A DNA stretch of 50,947 bases, from positions 1 through 50,947 of the forward strand of contig CANAWG010000016.1 of the NCBI GenBank assembly GCA_947365245.1, given 5' to 3'. Both the position numbers and the translations under genes were made by a program. The stretch comes from an uncultured Oscillibacter sp. GTDB lineage: Bacteria > Bacillota > Clostridia > Oscillospirales > Oscillospiraceae. Below, piece after piece: positions 33,846-42,170 of this stretch. How positions within the stretch are numbered: the first letter of the stretch is position 1; the number at the start of each line of letters is the position of its first letter. Under the pieces are notes generated by a model that saw nothing but the letters and a program-made list of their open reading frames with translations, was not told the origin of the DNA and did not search any database.

Positions 33846-34670
33846 GTGAGCGACTTTTTGCAAATACTGCCTGACGGCCGGGTATTCGTGGACTATGGGC
33901 CTGTGTCCATGGTGATTACGGCCCGCCGTCAGGGCTCTCCCATTCCCGCGCTGGCCCAGGCGGCCTTTCCGCTGATTGAGTCCTCCCTGGCGGAGATCTC
34001 CGCGGCCCTGCCTGTTTTGCGCCAGCCCTCCGGAACGGGGGACTTCTCCGGATTGGAGGGGCTTCCCCGCGTGATGGCGGAGGCGGTGCTGGCCGTCGGC
34101 GAGGAGACGCTGACGCCCATGGCGGCGGTGGCCGGCACGGTGGCGGACGCGGTGGCGGACTGGGTTTTCGCCCAGGGCGCGGATATGGTGGCGGTGAATA
34201 ACGGCGGCGACGTGGCGCTCCGCCTGGGCCCCGGACAGCAGATGCGGATGGGGATCCTGCCGGAGCTGGACGGAAAGATCTCCCAGGTGGTGACCCTCCG
34301 GGCGGAGGACGGCGTCGGCGGCGTCTGCACCAGCGGTTTGGGCGGACGGAGCCTCACCAGGGGAATCGCCAATGCCGTCACGGTGTTTTCCGGCCGCTGC
34401 GCGGCGGCGGACGCCTGCGCCACCCACATCGCCAACTGCTCTTATGTGGAATCCCCCCGGGTGCACACCTGCCTTGCCGGGGAGGTCGAGCCGGAGAGCG
34501 ACATCGCGGCGCTGCGGATTGTGCGGCAGGTGGAGCCTCTGGAGGAGGCGGAAGTGCGGCAGGGACTGGAGCAGGTCCGGCGGGAGATGCTGCGGCAGCA
34601 GAAGAATCTGCTCTGCGCCGCGGCGGATATCCAGGGACGGCGCCTCTGGTTTCCGGAGCCGCTGAGCTGA
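33846..34670 (+). CDS. UPF0280 family (ApbE-like) protein
   Basis: A 274-residue protein of the UPF0280/COG2122 family, distantly related to the FAD:protein FMN transferase ApbE. GDFSGLEGLPRVMAEAVLAVG, MAAVAGTVADAVADWVF, MVAVNNGGDVALRLG and VCTSGLGGRSLTRGIANAVTVFS are characteristic; the aspartate and Thr/Ser residues of the last blocks resemble the ApbE nucleotide and metal site. It starts with GTG only 2 bp after hnr, so the two are translationally coupled. Because 6-hydroxynicotinate reductase has covalent flavin, a role in attaching it is attractive, but this is inference. Confidence 0.83.
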   Translation: MSDFLQILPDGRVFVDYGPVSMVITARRQGSPIPALAQAAFPLIESSLAEISAALPVLRQPSGTGDFSGLEGLPRVMAEAVLAVGEETLTPMAAVAGTVADAVADWVFAQGADMVAVNNGGDVALRLGPGQQMRMGILPELDGKISQVVTLRAEDGVGGVCTSGLGGRSLTRGIANAVTVFSGRCAAADACATHIANCSYVESPRVHTCLAGEVEPESDIAALRIVRQVEPLEEAEVRQGLEQVRREMLRQQKNLLCAAADIQGRRLWFPEPLS

Positions 34671-34714
34671 CGGGCCCCCGGAGGGGCAATTTGAAAAGTG
34701 AGGAGAATACAGCC

Positions 34715-35614
34715 ATGAAAGTTGGATTTATCGGTCTTGGGCGCATGGGCAAGCACATGGCGGCCAATGTGGTCAAGGCTGGCTTTGAGACCTATGTAAA
34801 CGATCTGGTGCCCGCCCTGGTGGAGCAACTGACGGCGCTGGGCGCGAAGCACTGCCCCACCAACCAGGCCCTGGCGGCGGAGGTGGACGTGGCCTTTACC
34901 ATGCTGCCCAACGGCGCCATTGTGGAGAGCGTGATGTGCGGGCCGGAGGGCGTGCTGGCGGCCTGCAGGCCCGGCACGGTGATCGTGGACATGTCCTCCG
35001 TGGCCCCCGCCACCACTCAGAAGATGGCGAAGATCGCGGCGGAAAAGGGCGTGAAGTATATCGACGCCCCCGTCAGCGGCGGCACCGCCGGCGCCGAGGC
35101 CGGCACCCTGACCATCATGGTGGGTGCCGACGACGAGACCTTTGCCCGGGTGGAACCCGTGCTGAAGGCGATCGGCAAGCGGATCCAGCACATCGGCGGC
35201 GTGGGCATGGGCGACGCCATGAAGATCGTAAACAACATGCTGCTGGGCGCCAATATGGCCTCCCTGGCCGAGGCGCTGGTGCTGGGCGCCAAGTGCGGAT
35301 TGGATCCCGAGACCATGTATGAGATCATCAGCACCTCCTCCGGCAACAGCTACGCCCTGACCGCCAAGATGAAGAAGTTCATCATGGCGGACGCCTTTGA
35401 GCCGGGCTTTGCCATGGATGTGCAGTACAAGGATCTGACCCTGGCCCAGGAGGCCAGCCGGGCCATGCAGGTGCCCATTCCCATGTCCAACGCCTGTATG
35501 GCGGTGTACGAGCAGGCCCGGGCCGCCGGCCTCGGCGGCGAGGACATGTCCGCTGTCATCAAGATCTGGGAGCGGCTGTGCGGCGTTGAGATTCGCGCCC
35601 CCAAGGAGGGCTGA
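34715..35614 (+). CDS. hgd: 2-(Hydroxymethyl)glutarate dehydrogenase
   Basis: A 299-residue beta-hydroxyacid dehydrogenase of the 3-hydroxyisobutyrate family. The NAD(H)-binding GFIGLGRMGKHMA is at residues ~4-16, the substrate loop DAPVSGGTAGAEAGTL near 117-132, and the catalytic lysine in GDAMKIVNNMLLGAN near 170. It reduces (S)-2-formylglutarate to (S)-2-(hydroxymethyl)glutarate with NADH. The ATG at 34715 follows GAGGAG; a TTG at 34691 in the same frame is less likely. Confidence 0.92.
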   Translation: MKVGFIGLGRMGKHMAANVVKAGFETYVNDLVPALVEQLTALGAKHCPTNQALAAEVDVAFTMLPNGAIVESVMCGPEGVLAACRPGTVIVDMSSVAPATTQKMAKIAAEKGVKYIDAPVSGGTAGAEAGTLTIMVGADDETFARVEPVLKAIGKRIQHIGGVGMGDAMKIVNNMLLGANMASLAEALVLGAKCGLDPETMYEIISTSSGNSYALTAKMKKFIMADAFEPGFAMDVQYKDLTLAQEASRAMQVPIPMSNACMAVYEQARAAGLGGEDMSAVIKIWERLCGVEIRAPKEG

Positions 35615-35622
35615 AAAGCCCG

Positions 35623-35638
35623 CCCCGCTTCTGCGGGG
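35623..35638 (+). other. Short intercistronic hairpin between hgd and ndhF
   Basis: CCCCGC-TTCT-GCGGGG is followed by AATTTAC. It is too weak in T-run to be a clear terminator; it may cause partial termination or mRNA processing that separates hnr-hgd from the ndh genes. Confidence 0.4.
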
Positions 35639-35669
35639 AATTTACTAGAATGAAAGAAGGGGAACGTCC

Positions 35670-36566
35670 ATGAAGCCATTTGATTTTTACACCCCCACAA
35701 CGGTGGAGGAAGCGCTGAAGCTGATGCACGAACACCGGGAGAGCGTCTCCGTCATCGCCGGCGGAACGGATCTGGTATTGGAGCTGAACGAGCGGAAGGC
35801 GGCTCCGGCGGTGATTATCGACCTCAAGCACATCGAAGAGCTGAGCTACATCCGCGAGGAGGGTGGAAAATTCCGCATCGGCGCCATGACCACCCACGCG
35901 GCCCTGGCGGCCGACCAGCGGATCCGGGAAAAAGTCCGCATGCTCCACGACGCCACCCGACTGGTGGGCTCTCCCCAGATTCGGAATCTGGGCACCATCG
36001 GCGGCAACATCGCCCAGTCCTCCGTGGCCGGCGACGGTCTGGCCGCCTGCGTGACGCTGAACGCCGATGTGACGCTCCGCAGCGTCCGGGGCGAGCGCAC
36101 CATGAATATCAACGACTTCCTGGCGGGGGAGGGCAAGGACAAGCGCAACATTCTGGAGGCGGATGAGCTGCTGACGGAGATTTCGTTCCCCGTGCCGGAT
36201 ACGAAGCACACCGCCACGGCCTTTTACAAGCTGGCCAAGCGCAAGTCCCTGGCCATCAGCGTCATCGGCGGCTGCATGACGGCCACGGTGGACGATGACG
36301 GCGTGTGCACCCAGGTTTCCATGCGGGGCGGCGCACTGGGCCGCTATCCCATGCACTTTGCCGCCTGTGAGGAGTACCTGCTGGGCAAGAAGCTCTCCTA
36401 CGCCGCCATGCTGGAGGTGCTGCCCATGATGCACGACCAGATCCTGGAGGCCAACCGCTCCCGTCCCTGGTCCGTGTTCTACAAGAAAGAGGGCGCCCAG
36501 GGCGTGTATAAGAAGCTGTTTGCGGATATTCTCGGACAGCTTGGAATTGAGGAGGTGCAGGTATGA
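35670..36566 (+). CDS. ndhF: Nicotinate dehydrogenase, FAD subunit
   Basis: A 298-residue FAD-binding subunit of the xanthine dehydrogenase family. VIAGGTDLVLELNERK near residue 28-43 and the second FAD motif RNLGTIGGNIAQSSVAGD near 107-124 are present. It passes electrons from the iron-sulfur subunit to the acceptor, NADP in E. barkeri. It overlaps ndhS by 4 bp. GAAAGAAGGGG precedes the start. Confidence 0.92.
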   Translation: MKPFDFYTPTTVEEALKLMHEHRESVSVIAGGTDLVLELNERKAAPAVIIDLKHIEELSYIREEGGKFRIGAMTTHAALAADQRIREKVRMLHDATRLVGSPQIRNLGTIGGNIAQSSVAGDGLAACVTLNADVTLRSVRGERTMNINDFLAGEGKDKRNILEADELLTEISFPVPDTKHTATAFYKLAKRKSLAISVIGGCMTATVDDDGVCTQVSMRGGALGRYPMHFAACEEYLLGKKLSYAAMLEVLPMMHDQILEANRSRPWSVFYKKEGAQGVYKKLFADILGQLGIEEVQV

Positions 36567-37048
36567 ACAAGATCACCGTGCGTTGTACCGTGAACCACAA
36601 GAGCGTGGAGGTGGAGACCGCCCCCAACAAGCGCCTTTTGGATATGCTGCGGGAGGATCTGAACCTCACCAGCGTGAAAGAGGGCTGCAGCGAGGGCGAG
36701 TGCGGCGCCTGCACCGTGCTCTACAACGGCGAGCCCGTGACCAGCTGCTGCATTCTGGCCGGACAGGCGCAGGGGGCGGACATCGTCACCCTGGAGGGGA
36801 TCAGTCCCGACGGAAAGCCCGACGCGGTGCAGCAGGCTTTCATGGACAGCGGTGCCGTGCAGTGCGGCTTCTGCACCCCCGGCATGATCCTGAGCGCCGA
36901 GGCGCTTCTGGCGAAAAATCCCAACCCCACGGAGGAAGAGGTCAAGCAGGCCATGAGCGGCAACCTCTGCCGCTGCACCGGCTATGCCAAGATCATCGAG
37001 GCCGTTCTGATGGCGGCCCAGCGGAGGAGAGAGGAGGGGCAGGCATGA
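36563..37048 (+). CDS. ndhS: Nicotinate dehydrogenase, [2Fe-2S] subunit
   Basis: A 161-residue small subunit with two [2Fe-2S] domains. CSEGECGACTVL...SCC near residues 42-62 is the plant-ferredoxin-type site; CGFCTPGM and CRCTGY near 101-140 form the second. It relays electrons from the molybdenum centre to FAD. Its start overlaps ndhF and its stop overlaps ndhL (ATGA in both cases), so the subunits are made in a coupled fashion. Confidence 0.93.
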   Translation: MNKITVRCTVNHKSVEVETAPNKRLLDMLREDLNLTSVKEGCSEGECGACTVLYNGEPVTSCCILAGQAQGADIVTLEGISPDGKPDAVQQAFMDSGAVQCGFCTPGMILSAEALLAKNPNPTEEEVKQAMSGNLCRCTGYAKIIEAVLMAAQRRREEGQA

Positions 37049-38331
37049 GGGACTATGCTGTCCTGGCAAAGGACCACGTAAAGGTCGACGCCCTGGAAAA
37101 GGTCATGGGCACCGCCAAGTTCGCGGCGGACTACAAGATGCCGAATATGCTCTACGGCGGCGTATTTCGCAGCACGGTGCCTCATGCCTATGTGAAAAAG
37201 CTGAATCTGGACAAGGCCCGGGCGCTGCCCGGCGTGGCCTGCGCGCTGGATTACACCGCGATTCCCGGAAAGAACCGCTTCGGCATCATCTTCAAGGATG
37301 AGCCCTGCCTGGTGGACGACAAGGTGCGCCGCTACGGCGACGCCATCGCCGTTGTGGCGGCCGAGACGCCGGAGCTGGTGCAGGACGCCCTGGACCTCAT
37401 CGAGGTGGAGTACGAGGAGCTGGAGGCGGTCTCCAGCTTTGAGCGGGCCATGGAGGAGGACTCCCCCAAGGTCCACGGGGACACCAATGTCAACGTGAAA
37501 AAGCACCTGGAGTACGGCAATGTGGACGAGGCCTGGGCCAAGTGCGATGTGATTGTGGAGAACACCTACTCCACCCATATCCTCTCCCACATGTTCATTG
37601 AGCCCGACGCGGGAATTGCGTATCTGGACGAGCAGGGGATCATGAATGTGATCGCCTCCACCCAGAACGCCCACTACGACCGCAACGAGGTCGCCGCCAT
37701 GCTGGGCGTGCCCCAGAACCGCGTGCGCGTCAAGCAGGCCGTCACCGGCGGCGGCTTTGGCGGCAAGCTGGATATCAGCGTGCAGCTCCACTGCGCACTG
37801 ATGGCCTGGCACACCAAGCGCCCGGTGAAGATGGTCCGCTCCCGCAGCGAGTCCACCATGGTCTCCTCCAAGCGCCACCCCATGACCATGAAGTGCAAGA
37901 CCGGCGCCACCAAGGACGGCAGGCTGGTGGCCGTGGAGTGCTACATGACCTGTGACGCCGGCGCGTACAGCTCCTATGCCCCCGCGGTGATCGGGCGCGC
38001 TCCGGTGCACATCGTGGGGCCCTACGAGTGCCCCAATGTCCGGTGCGACGCGGTGTTCGCCTATACCAACAACCCCATGTGCGGCGCGTTCCGGGGCTTT
38101 GGCGTGCCCCAGGCCGCCGTGTGCCACGAGGGCCAGATGAACGCCCTGGCAAAGGCGCTGAACATGAGCCCCCTGGAGATCCGGATGATCAACGCCCAGA
38201 AGGTGGGCTCCGTGATCCCCACCGGACAGAAGCTGACAGAGAGCGTCGGCTTTATGGACACCCTGACCCAGGCTCGGGACAAGGCCGCGGAGGTCATGCC
38301 CGAGGCGCTGGAGCGCTTGACGCAAGATTGA
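37045..38331 (+). CDS. ndhL: Nicotinate dehydrogenase, large molybdopterin subunit
   Basis: A 428-residue protein that corresponds only to the N-terminal ~60 percent of a usual xanthine-dehydrogenase molybdenum subunit. DALEKVMGTAKFAADY opens the protein; TGGGFGGKLDIS and MCGAFRGFGVPQ are molybdopterin-contact motifs. It ends where other family members continue, and ndhM supplies the rest after 15 bp. This split into L and M subunits is the hallmark of the E. barkeri nicotinate dehydrogenase, a labile-selenium enzyme. The true start is the ATG at 37045, overlapping ndhS; the frame is open upstream but runs over ndhS. Confidence 0.93.
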   Translation: MRDYAVLAKDHVKVDALEKVMGTAKFAADYKMPNMLYGGVFRSTVPHAYVKKLNLDKARALPGVACALDYTAIPGKNRFGIIFKDEPCLVDDKVRRYGDAIAVVAAETPELVQDALDLIEVEYEELEAVSSFERAMEEDSPKVHGDTNVNVKKHLEYGNVDEAWAKCDVIVENTYSTHILSHMFIEPDAGIAYLDEQGIMNVIASTQNAHYDRNEVAAMLGVPQNRVRVKQAVTGGGFGGKLDISVQLHCALMAWHTKRPVKMVRSRSESTMVSSKRHPMTMKCKTGATKDGRLVAVECYMTCDAGAYSSYAPAVIGRAPVHIVGPYECPNVRCDAVFAYTNNPMCGAFRGFGVPQAAVCHEGQMNALAKALNMSPLEIRMINAQKVGSVIPTGQKLTESVGFMDTLTQARDKAAEVMPEALERLTQD

Positions 38332-38346
38332 GGGAGGGTTTGTGAT

Positions 38347-39348
38347 ATGAAGAGAAGAGGAACAGGCGTCGGCTGTATGTTTTACGGCGTCGGCAACACC
38401 GGCCTCCCCAACCCCGCGGCCGCTTTTGTGCAGGTGCTGCCCGACACCAGCGTCCATGTGACGGTGGGCGCGGCGGATATCGGCCAGGGCTCCTCCACCA
38501 TGGCGGCCTCCGTTGCCGCGGAGACCCTGGGCCTGGAGTATGAGAACATCCAGGTCTCCTGGGCGGATACCATGTACGCGCCGGAGGGCGGAGCCACCTC
38601 CGCCAGCCGCCAGACGTTCATCACCGGCAACGCGGTGAAGAACGCCTGCCTCACGGCCATGGGCGAGCTCAAGCGCACCGCCTCCGAGGAGCTGAATGTT
38701 CCCGAGGAGGACCTGGTCTTCCGCAATCGGGAGATCTACAGCGGCAAGGACGCCTCCGTCCGCATGACCTATCCCGAGCTGATGGCGGCCATGGGCAAGA
38801 AGGGCCGCCTGGCGGTGGGCGCGGGGTACTACAACCCCAAGACCACCTACCTGAATCCCGCGGATATGTCCGGCATTCCATACGAGCTCTATTCCTACGC
38901 CACCACCATCCTGGAGGTGGAGGTGGACACCGACACCGGCGAGGTGACGCTGCTCAAGGCTGTCTCCGCCCACGACGTGGGCACCCCCGTTGGCATCAAG
39001 ATGGTGGAGGGACAGATCGAGGGCGGCACCGCCATGGGCACCGGCTTCGTGGTCAGCGAGAAGATCGACGTGGATCCCAAGACCCTGGCCATTAAGAATC
39101 CCACCTTGTCCAAGTACATTATCGAGACCTGCATGGATGTCCCCGTGGTCTATCCCATCGTGGTCAGCAGCGAGGGCGAGGCCGGCCCCTTCGGCGCCAA
39201 GGGCGTGGGCGAGCCGGCGCTGATCCCCAGCATCCCCGCCACCATTGCCGCCATCAATGATGCCATCGGCAGCAGCTTCACCTCTACGCCCATCTTCCCG
39301 GCCGACATTGTAAAGGCGTGGCAGGAGCAGCAGGCGGCGAAGAACTAA
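38347..39348 (+). CDS. ndhM: Nicotinate dehydrogenase, medium molybdopterin subunit
   Basis: A 333-residue protein equal to the C-terminal part of a molybdenum subunit. [22 protein letters not shown] near residues 41-62 and [19 protein letters not shown] near 276-294 are the motifs; the glutamate of GVGEP is the catalytic base in this family. It forms the molybdenum site with NdhL and hydroxylates nicotinate at C6. The gap to ndhL is a genuine intercistronic space with a ribosome site (GGGAGGG), not a single-base frameshift. Confidence 0.93.
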   Translation: MKRRGTGVGCMFYGVGNTGLPNPAAAFVQVLPDTSVHVTVGAADIGQGSSTMAASVAAETLGLEYENIQVSWADTMYAPEGGATSASRQTFITGNAVKNACLTAMGELKRTASEELNVPEEDLVFRNREIYSGKDASVRMTYPELMAAMGKKGRLAVGAGYYNPKTTYLNPADMSGIPYELYSYATTILEVEVDTDTGEVTLLKAVSAHDVGTPVGIKMVEGQIEGGTAMGTGFVVSEKIDVDPKTLAIKNPTLSKYIIETCMDVPVVYPIVVSSEGEAGPFGAKGVGEPALIPSIPATIAAINDAIGSSFTSTPIFPADIVKAWQEQQAAKN

Positions 39349-39501
39349 CGTCAGAGGGCGTCTACCCTAAGGGACGCTTTCCGATATAACTCTCAGGCCT
39401 AGCAGGGTTGCCAGACCTCGGGCGCCGCCCGGGTGCGCACGGAGCAACTAGGTTCCCCCTGTGTAACAACTGTGGTTGTAGAGAAAAAAGGAGGAAAATA
39501 C
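39349..39501 (+). promoter_or_regulatory. Structured leader before the PTS IIC-like gene (unknown class)
   Basis: A small hairpin (GCGTC 39358-39362 / GACGC 39373-39377, then TTT) is followed by nested pairings: CAGG (39403-39406) with CCTG (39458-39461), GTTGC (39407-39411) with GCAAC (39444-39448), and an inner CGGGC-GCC-GCCCG stem (39419-39431). A further ACAAC-TGTG-GTTGT hairpin (39466-39479) lies just before the ribosome site. I could not match it to a riboswitch class I know. It may be a cis-regulatory RNA or only stable GC-rich spacer. Confidence 0.4.
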
Positions 39502-40626
39502 ATGAGCGAGACGAAAGAATTGACTGGCTTCAAAAAGTACTGCGCGGAGCAGAATATCTCTTTTACTACCCAGCGTATCTTTATTGACGGCTTGGGCGGC
39601 ATGGCCCACGGCCTGTTCGCATCCCTGCTGATCGGTACGATCTTCAATACCATCGGCGTATACCTCTTTGACCTGAGCTTTACCATGTGGGGCCAGGAGT
39701 TCGCCCTTCTGGTGGACTCCAAGACCTTCGCCTATGCCGTGCAGGGCGCGGCGATGGCCGGCGCCATCGCGTACTCCATGAAATCGCCCCCGTTTGTCAT
39801 TTACTCCTGCCTGGCTGTTGGCTACGCCGCCAACTCCCTGGGCGGCGCGGGCGGCCCCTTGGCCGTGTTCGTCGTCACGCTGGTGGCGGTGTTCCTGGGC
39901 AAGCTGGTCTCCAAGCGCACCCCTGTGGACCTGATCGTCACCCCCACCGTCACCATTCTGGGCGGCGTGCTGGTGGCGATGCTGATCGCGCCTCCCATCG
40001 GTACCGCGGCCAGCTGGCTGGGCAACCTCATTATGTGGGCCACCAACCAGCAGCCTTTCCTGATGGGCATCCTGGTTGCGGGCATCATGGGCATCGTTCT
40101 GACCCTGCCCATCAGCTCCGCCGCTATCTGCGCCGCGCTGGGCCTGGTTGGTCTGGCAGGCGGCGCGGCCGTGGCCGGCTGCTGCGCCCACATGGTGGGC
40201 TTCGCCGTGGCCTCCTACAAGGAGAACAAGATCGGCGGTCTGGTTTCCCAGGGCCTTGGCACCTCCATGCTGCAGGTTCCCAACCTGGTCCGCAAGCCCG
40301 TTCTCTGGCTGCCGGCCGTAGTGGCCTCCGTGGTCAACGGACCCATTGCCACCTGCGTCTTCAAGATGAAGATGAACGGCGCGGCCATCTCCTCCGGCAT
40401 GGGCACCTGCGGTCTGGTGGGCCCCATCGGCGTGATTACCGGCTGGCTCAGCCCCTCTGAGGGCGCCATCGCCCAGGGCGAGGCCGCCATTTCCGCCGGC
40501 TTTGTGGACTGGATCGGTCTGATTCTGGTCGCTGTCGTCATCCCCGCCGCTGTGGCGTGGCTGACCTCTGAGTTTATGCGCAAGAAGGGCCTTATCAAGG
40601 AGGGCGACTACAAGATCGCCGACTGA
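39502..40626 (+). CDS. PTS IIC-type membrane protein, candidate nicotinate transporter
   Basis: A 374-residue integral membrane protein with about nine or ten hydrophobic segments. It belongs to the stand-alone 'PTS EIIC' family: FIDGLGGMAHGLFASLLIGTI, PVDLIVTPTVTILGG, PPIGTAASWLGNLIMWAT, QPFLMGI, LTLPISSAAICAALGL, GFAVASYKENKIGGLVSQGLG, and the C-terminal SEFMRKKGLIKEGDYK. No EIIA, EIIB or phosphorylatable partner is encoded in the window, so phosphotransferase action is doubtful. It sits between nicotinate dehydrogenase and enamidase, which makes uptake of nicotinate (or efflux of a product) its best guess. AAAAGGAGG precedes the start. Confidence 0.8.
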   Translation: MSETKELTGFKKYCAEQNISFTTQRIFIDGLGGMAHGLFASLLIGTIFNTIGVYLFDLSFTMWGQEFALLVDSKTFAYAVQGAAMAGAIAYSMKSPPFVIYSCLAVGYAANSLGGAGGPLAVFVVTLVAVFLGKLVSKRTPVDLIVTPTVTILGGVLVAMLIAPPIGTAASWLGNLIMWATNQQPFLMGILVAGIMGIVLTLPISSAAICAALGLVGLAGGAAVAGCCAHMVGFAVASYKENKIGGLVSQGLGTSMLQVPNLVRKPVLWLPAVVASVVNGPIATCVFKMKMNGAAISSGMGTCGLVGPIGVITGWLSPSEGAIAQGEAAISAGFVDWIGLILVAVVIPAAVAWLTSEFMRKKGLIKEGDYKIAD

Positions 40627-40951
40627 GTTCGGCTTTCAAACCCGCTGTGCGGCGGCATCCCCGGGGGATGCTGCCGGACGGCGGGGGACTGTGAGAGCAG
40701 AGGCGTTAAAACTTCTGCACAGGCCGTATGAGTTATTCAACCGGTCCCCCGCGCCGGTTCGTTGGGGCGGGAGGACCGGGACTTAGGGAGCACAATTCTG
40801 TTTTGCGGCTTTGCAAGGGCGCCGGCACAGGCCGGCCGGACGCCGGCGCCGCAGCATACTCTCGGCAAATACCTTCACCGGATCTACCCAGCGGAGGAAT
40901 TGCGAATAAACAGGTTGCCGCGTACATTGCGGCGGAAGGGAGTCAATCAAA
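40627..40951 (+). promoter_or_regulatory. 325-bp leader before enamidase with several hairpins
   Basis: No gene is convincing here. Visible structures are GGCGGCATCCCC/GGGGATGCTGCC (40651-40675, possibly ending the preceding transcript), GCAGAGG/CTTCTGC, AACCGG/CCGGTT, and GGCGCCGGC/GCCGGCGCC further on, and GCCGC/GCGGC near the start codon. No clear -35/-10 pair is seen. The length suggests an mRNA leader or separate promoter for ena. Confidence 0.4.
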
Positions 40952-42109
40952 ATGGCAACTTTAGTAATCAAGAACATTGGTACGATTGTTTCCGGTGACA
41001 TTAACAAGCCTATTCTCGAGGGCAGCGTCATTGTTGTCGAAGACAACCTGATCTCTGCGATCGGTGGCGAAGAGCTTCTCGCTAACATTGGGGACGCGAC
41101 CGTTGTTGACGCCAACGGCACGACGGTCACTCCCGGCCTGTGGGATACCCACGTCCATGTGACCTCCGGCGACTATGGCACCCGCCAGAAGACCGTGGGC
41201 TTCATCGAGAGCGCGAAAAACGGCGGCGTGACCACGATGATTTCCGCCGGCGAGTGCCACACCCCCGGCCGTCCCAAGGATCCCTCCGGCACCAAGGCCC
41301 TGGCCATCGTGGGCCACAAGAGCTTCGGCAACGCCCGTCCCGGCGGTGTCAAGGTTGAAGGCGGCGCTCTGATTATGGAGAAGGGTCTGGTGGAGAAAGA
41401 CTTCGAGGACCTGTCCAAAGAGGGCGTTTGGATCGTGGGCGAGATCGGCCTGGGCTCCGTCAACAACCCCGAGCTGGCCGCTCCCATGGTGGAGTGGGCC
41501 CATAAATACGGCTTCAAGGTGCAGATGCACACCGGCGGCACCTCCATCCCCGGCAGCTCCACCGTCACCGCGGACGACGTGATCAAGACCAAGCCCGACG
41601 TGGTCTCCCACATCAACGGCGGCCCCACCGCCATCGCCCAGCACGAGGTGGACCGGATCATGGACGAGACCGCCTTTGCCATGGAGATTGTCCAGTGCGG
41701 CAACCCCAAGATCGCCGACTATGTGCTGCGCCGCGCCACGGAGAAGGGCCAGCTGGGCCGTGTGGTCTTCGGCAATGACGCTCCCTCCGGCACCGGCATC
41801 ATTCCTCTGGGCATCATGCGGAACATCTCCTTTGCCGCCTCCGTGTCCGGCATCAAGCCGGAGGTGGCCGTGGCCATGGCCACCGGCAACCCCGCCAAGG
41901 TCTATGACCGCCTGAACCGCGGCACCATCGCCGTGGGCAAGGAGGCTGATCTGCTGATTATGGACGCCCCCATGGGCTCTGTTGCCAAGGACGCGCTGGG
42001 CGCCTTTGCCGCCGGCGACATCCCCGGCCTGAGCTACGTCATCATCGACGGCAAGATCAACGTGAAGAAGAGCAGCAATACCCCCCCGGCCAACCGCAAG
42101 CCCTGCTGA
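40952..42109 (+). CDS. ena: Enamidase
   Basis: A 385-residue amidohydrolase that converts 1,4,5,6-tetrahydro-6-oxonicotinate to ammonia and (S)-2-formylglutarate. The first metal motif WDTHVHV is near residue 65-71; VQMHTGGTS, SHINGGPTA and the catalytic aspartate in VFGNDAPSGTG follow. The E. barkeri enzyme is described as a bifunctional Fe-Zn enzyme. GGAAGGGAG precedes the ATG at 40952. It is separated from ndhM by the transporter-like gene. Confidence 0.93.
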   Translation: MATLVIKNIGTIVSGDINKPILEGSVIVVEDNLISAIGGEELLANIGDATVVDANGTTVTPGLWDTHVHVTSGDYGTRQKTVGFIESAKNGGVTTMISAGECHTPGRPKDPSGTKALAIVGHKSFGNARPGGVKVEGGALIMEKGLVEKDFEDLSKEGVWIVGEIGLGSVNNPELAAPMVEWAHKYGFKVQMHTGGTSIPGSSTVTADDVIKTKPDVVSHINGGPTAIAQHEVDRIMDETAFAMEIVQCGNPKIADYVLRRATEKGQLGRVVFGNDAPSGTGIIPLGIMRNISFAASVSGIKPEVAVAMATGNPAKVYDRLNRGTIAVGKEADLLIMDAPMGSVAKDALGAFAAGDIPGLSYVIIDGKINVKKSSNTPPANRKPC

Positions 42110-42170
42110 CCGGACAGTCATCTCCGCTGGAGACAGCGCTGGATATTATCAAAAACAGGAGGAATTTATC

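Noticed and set aside
37045..39348. A frameshift splitting one molybdenum subunit gene
   Set aside because: The two parts have a stop, a 15-bp gap and a separate ribosome site, matching the known NdhL/NdhM division.
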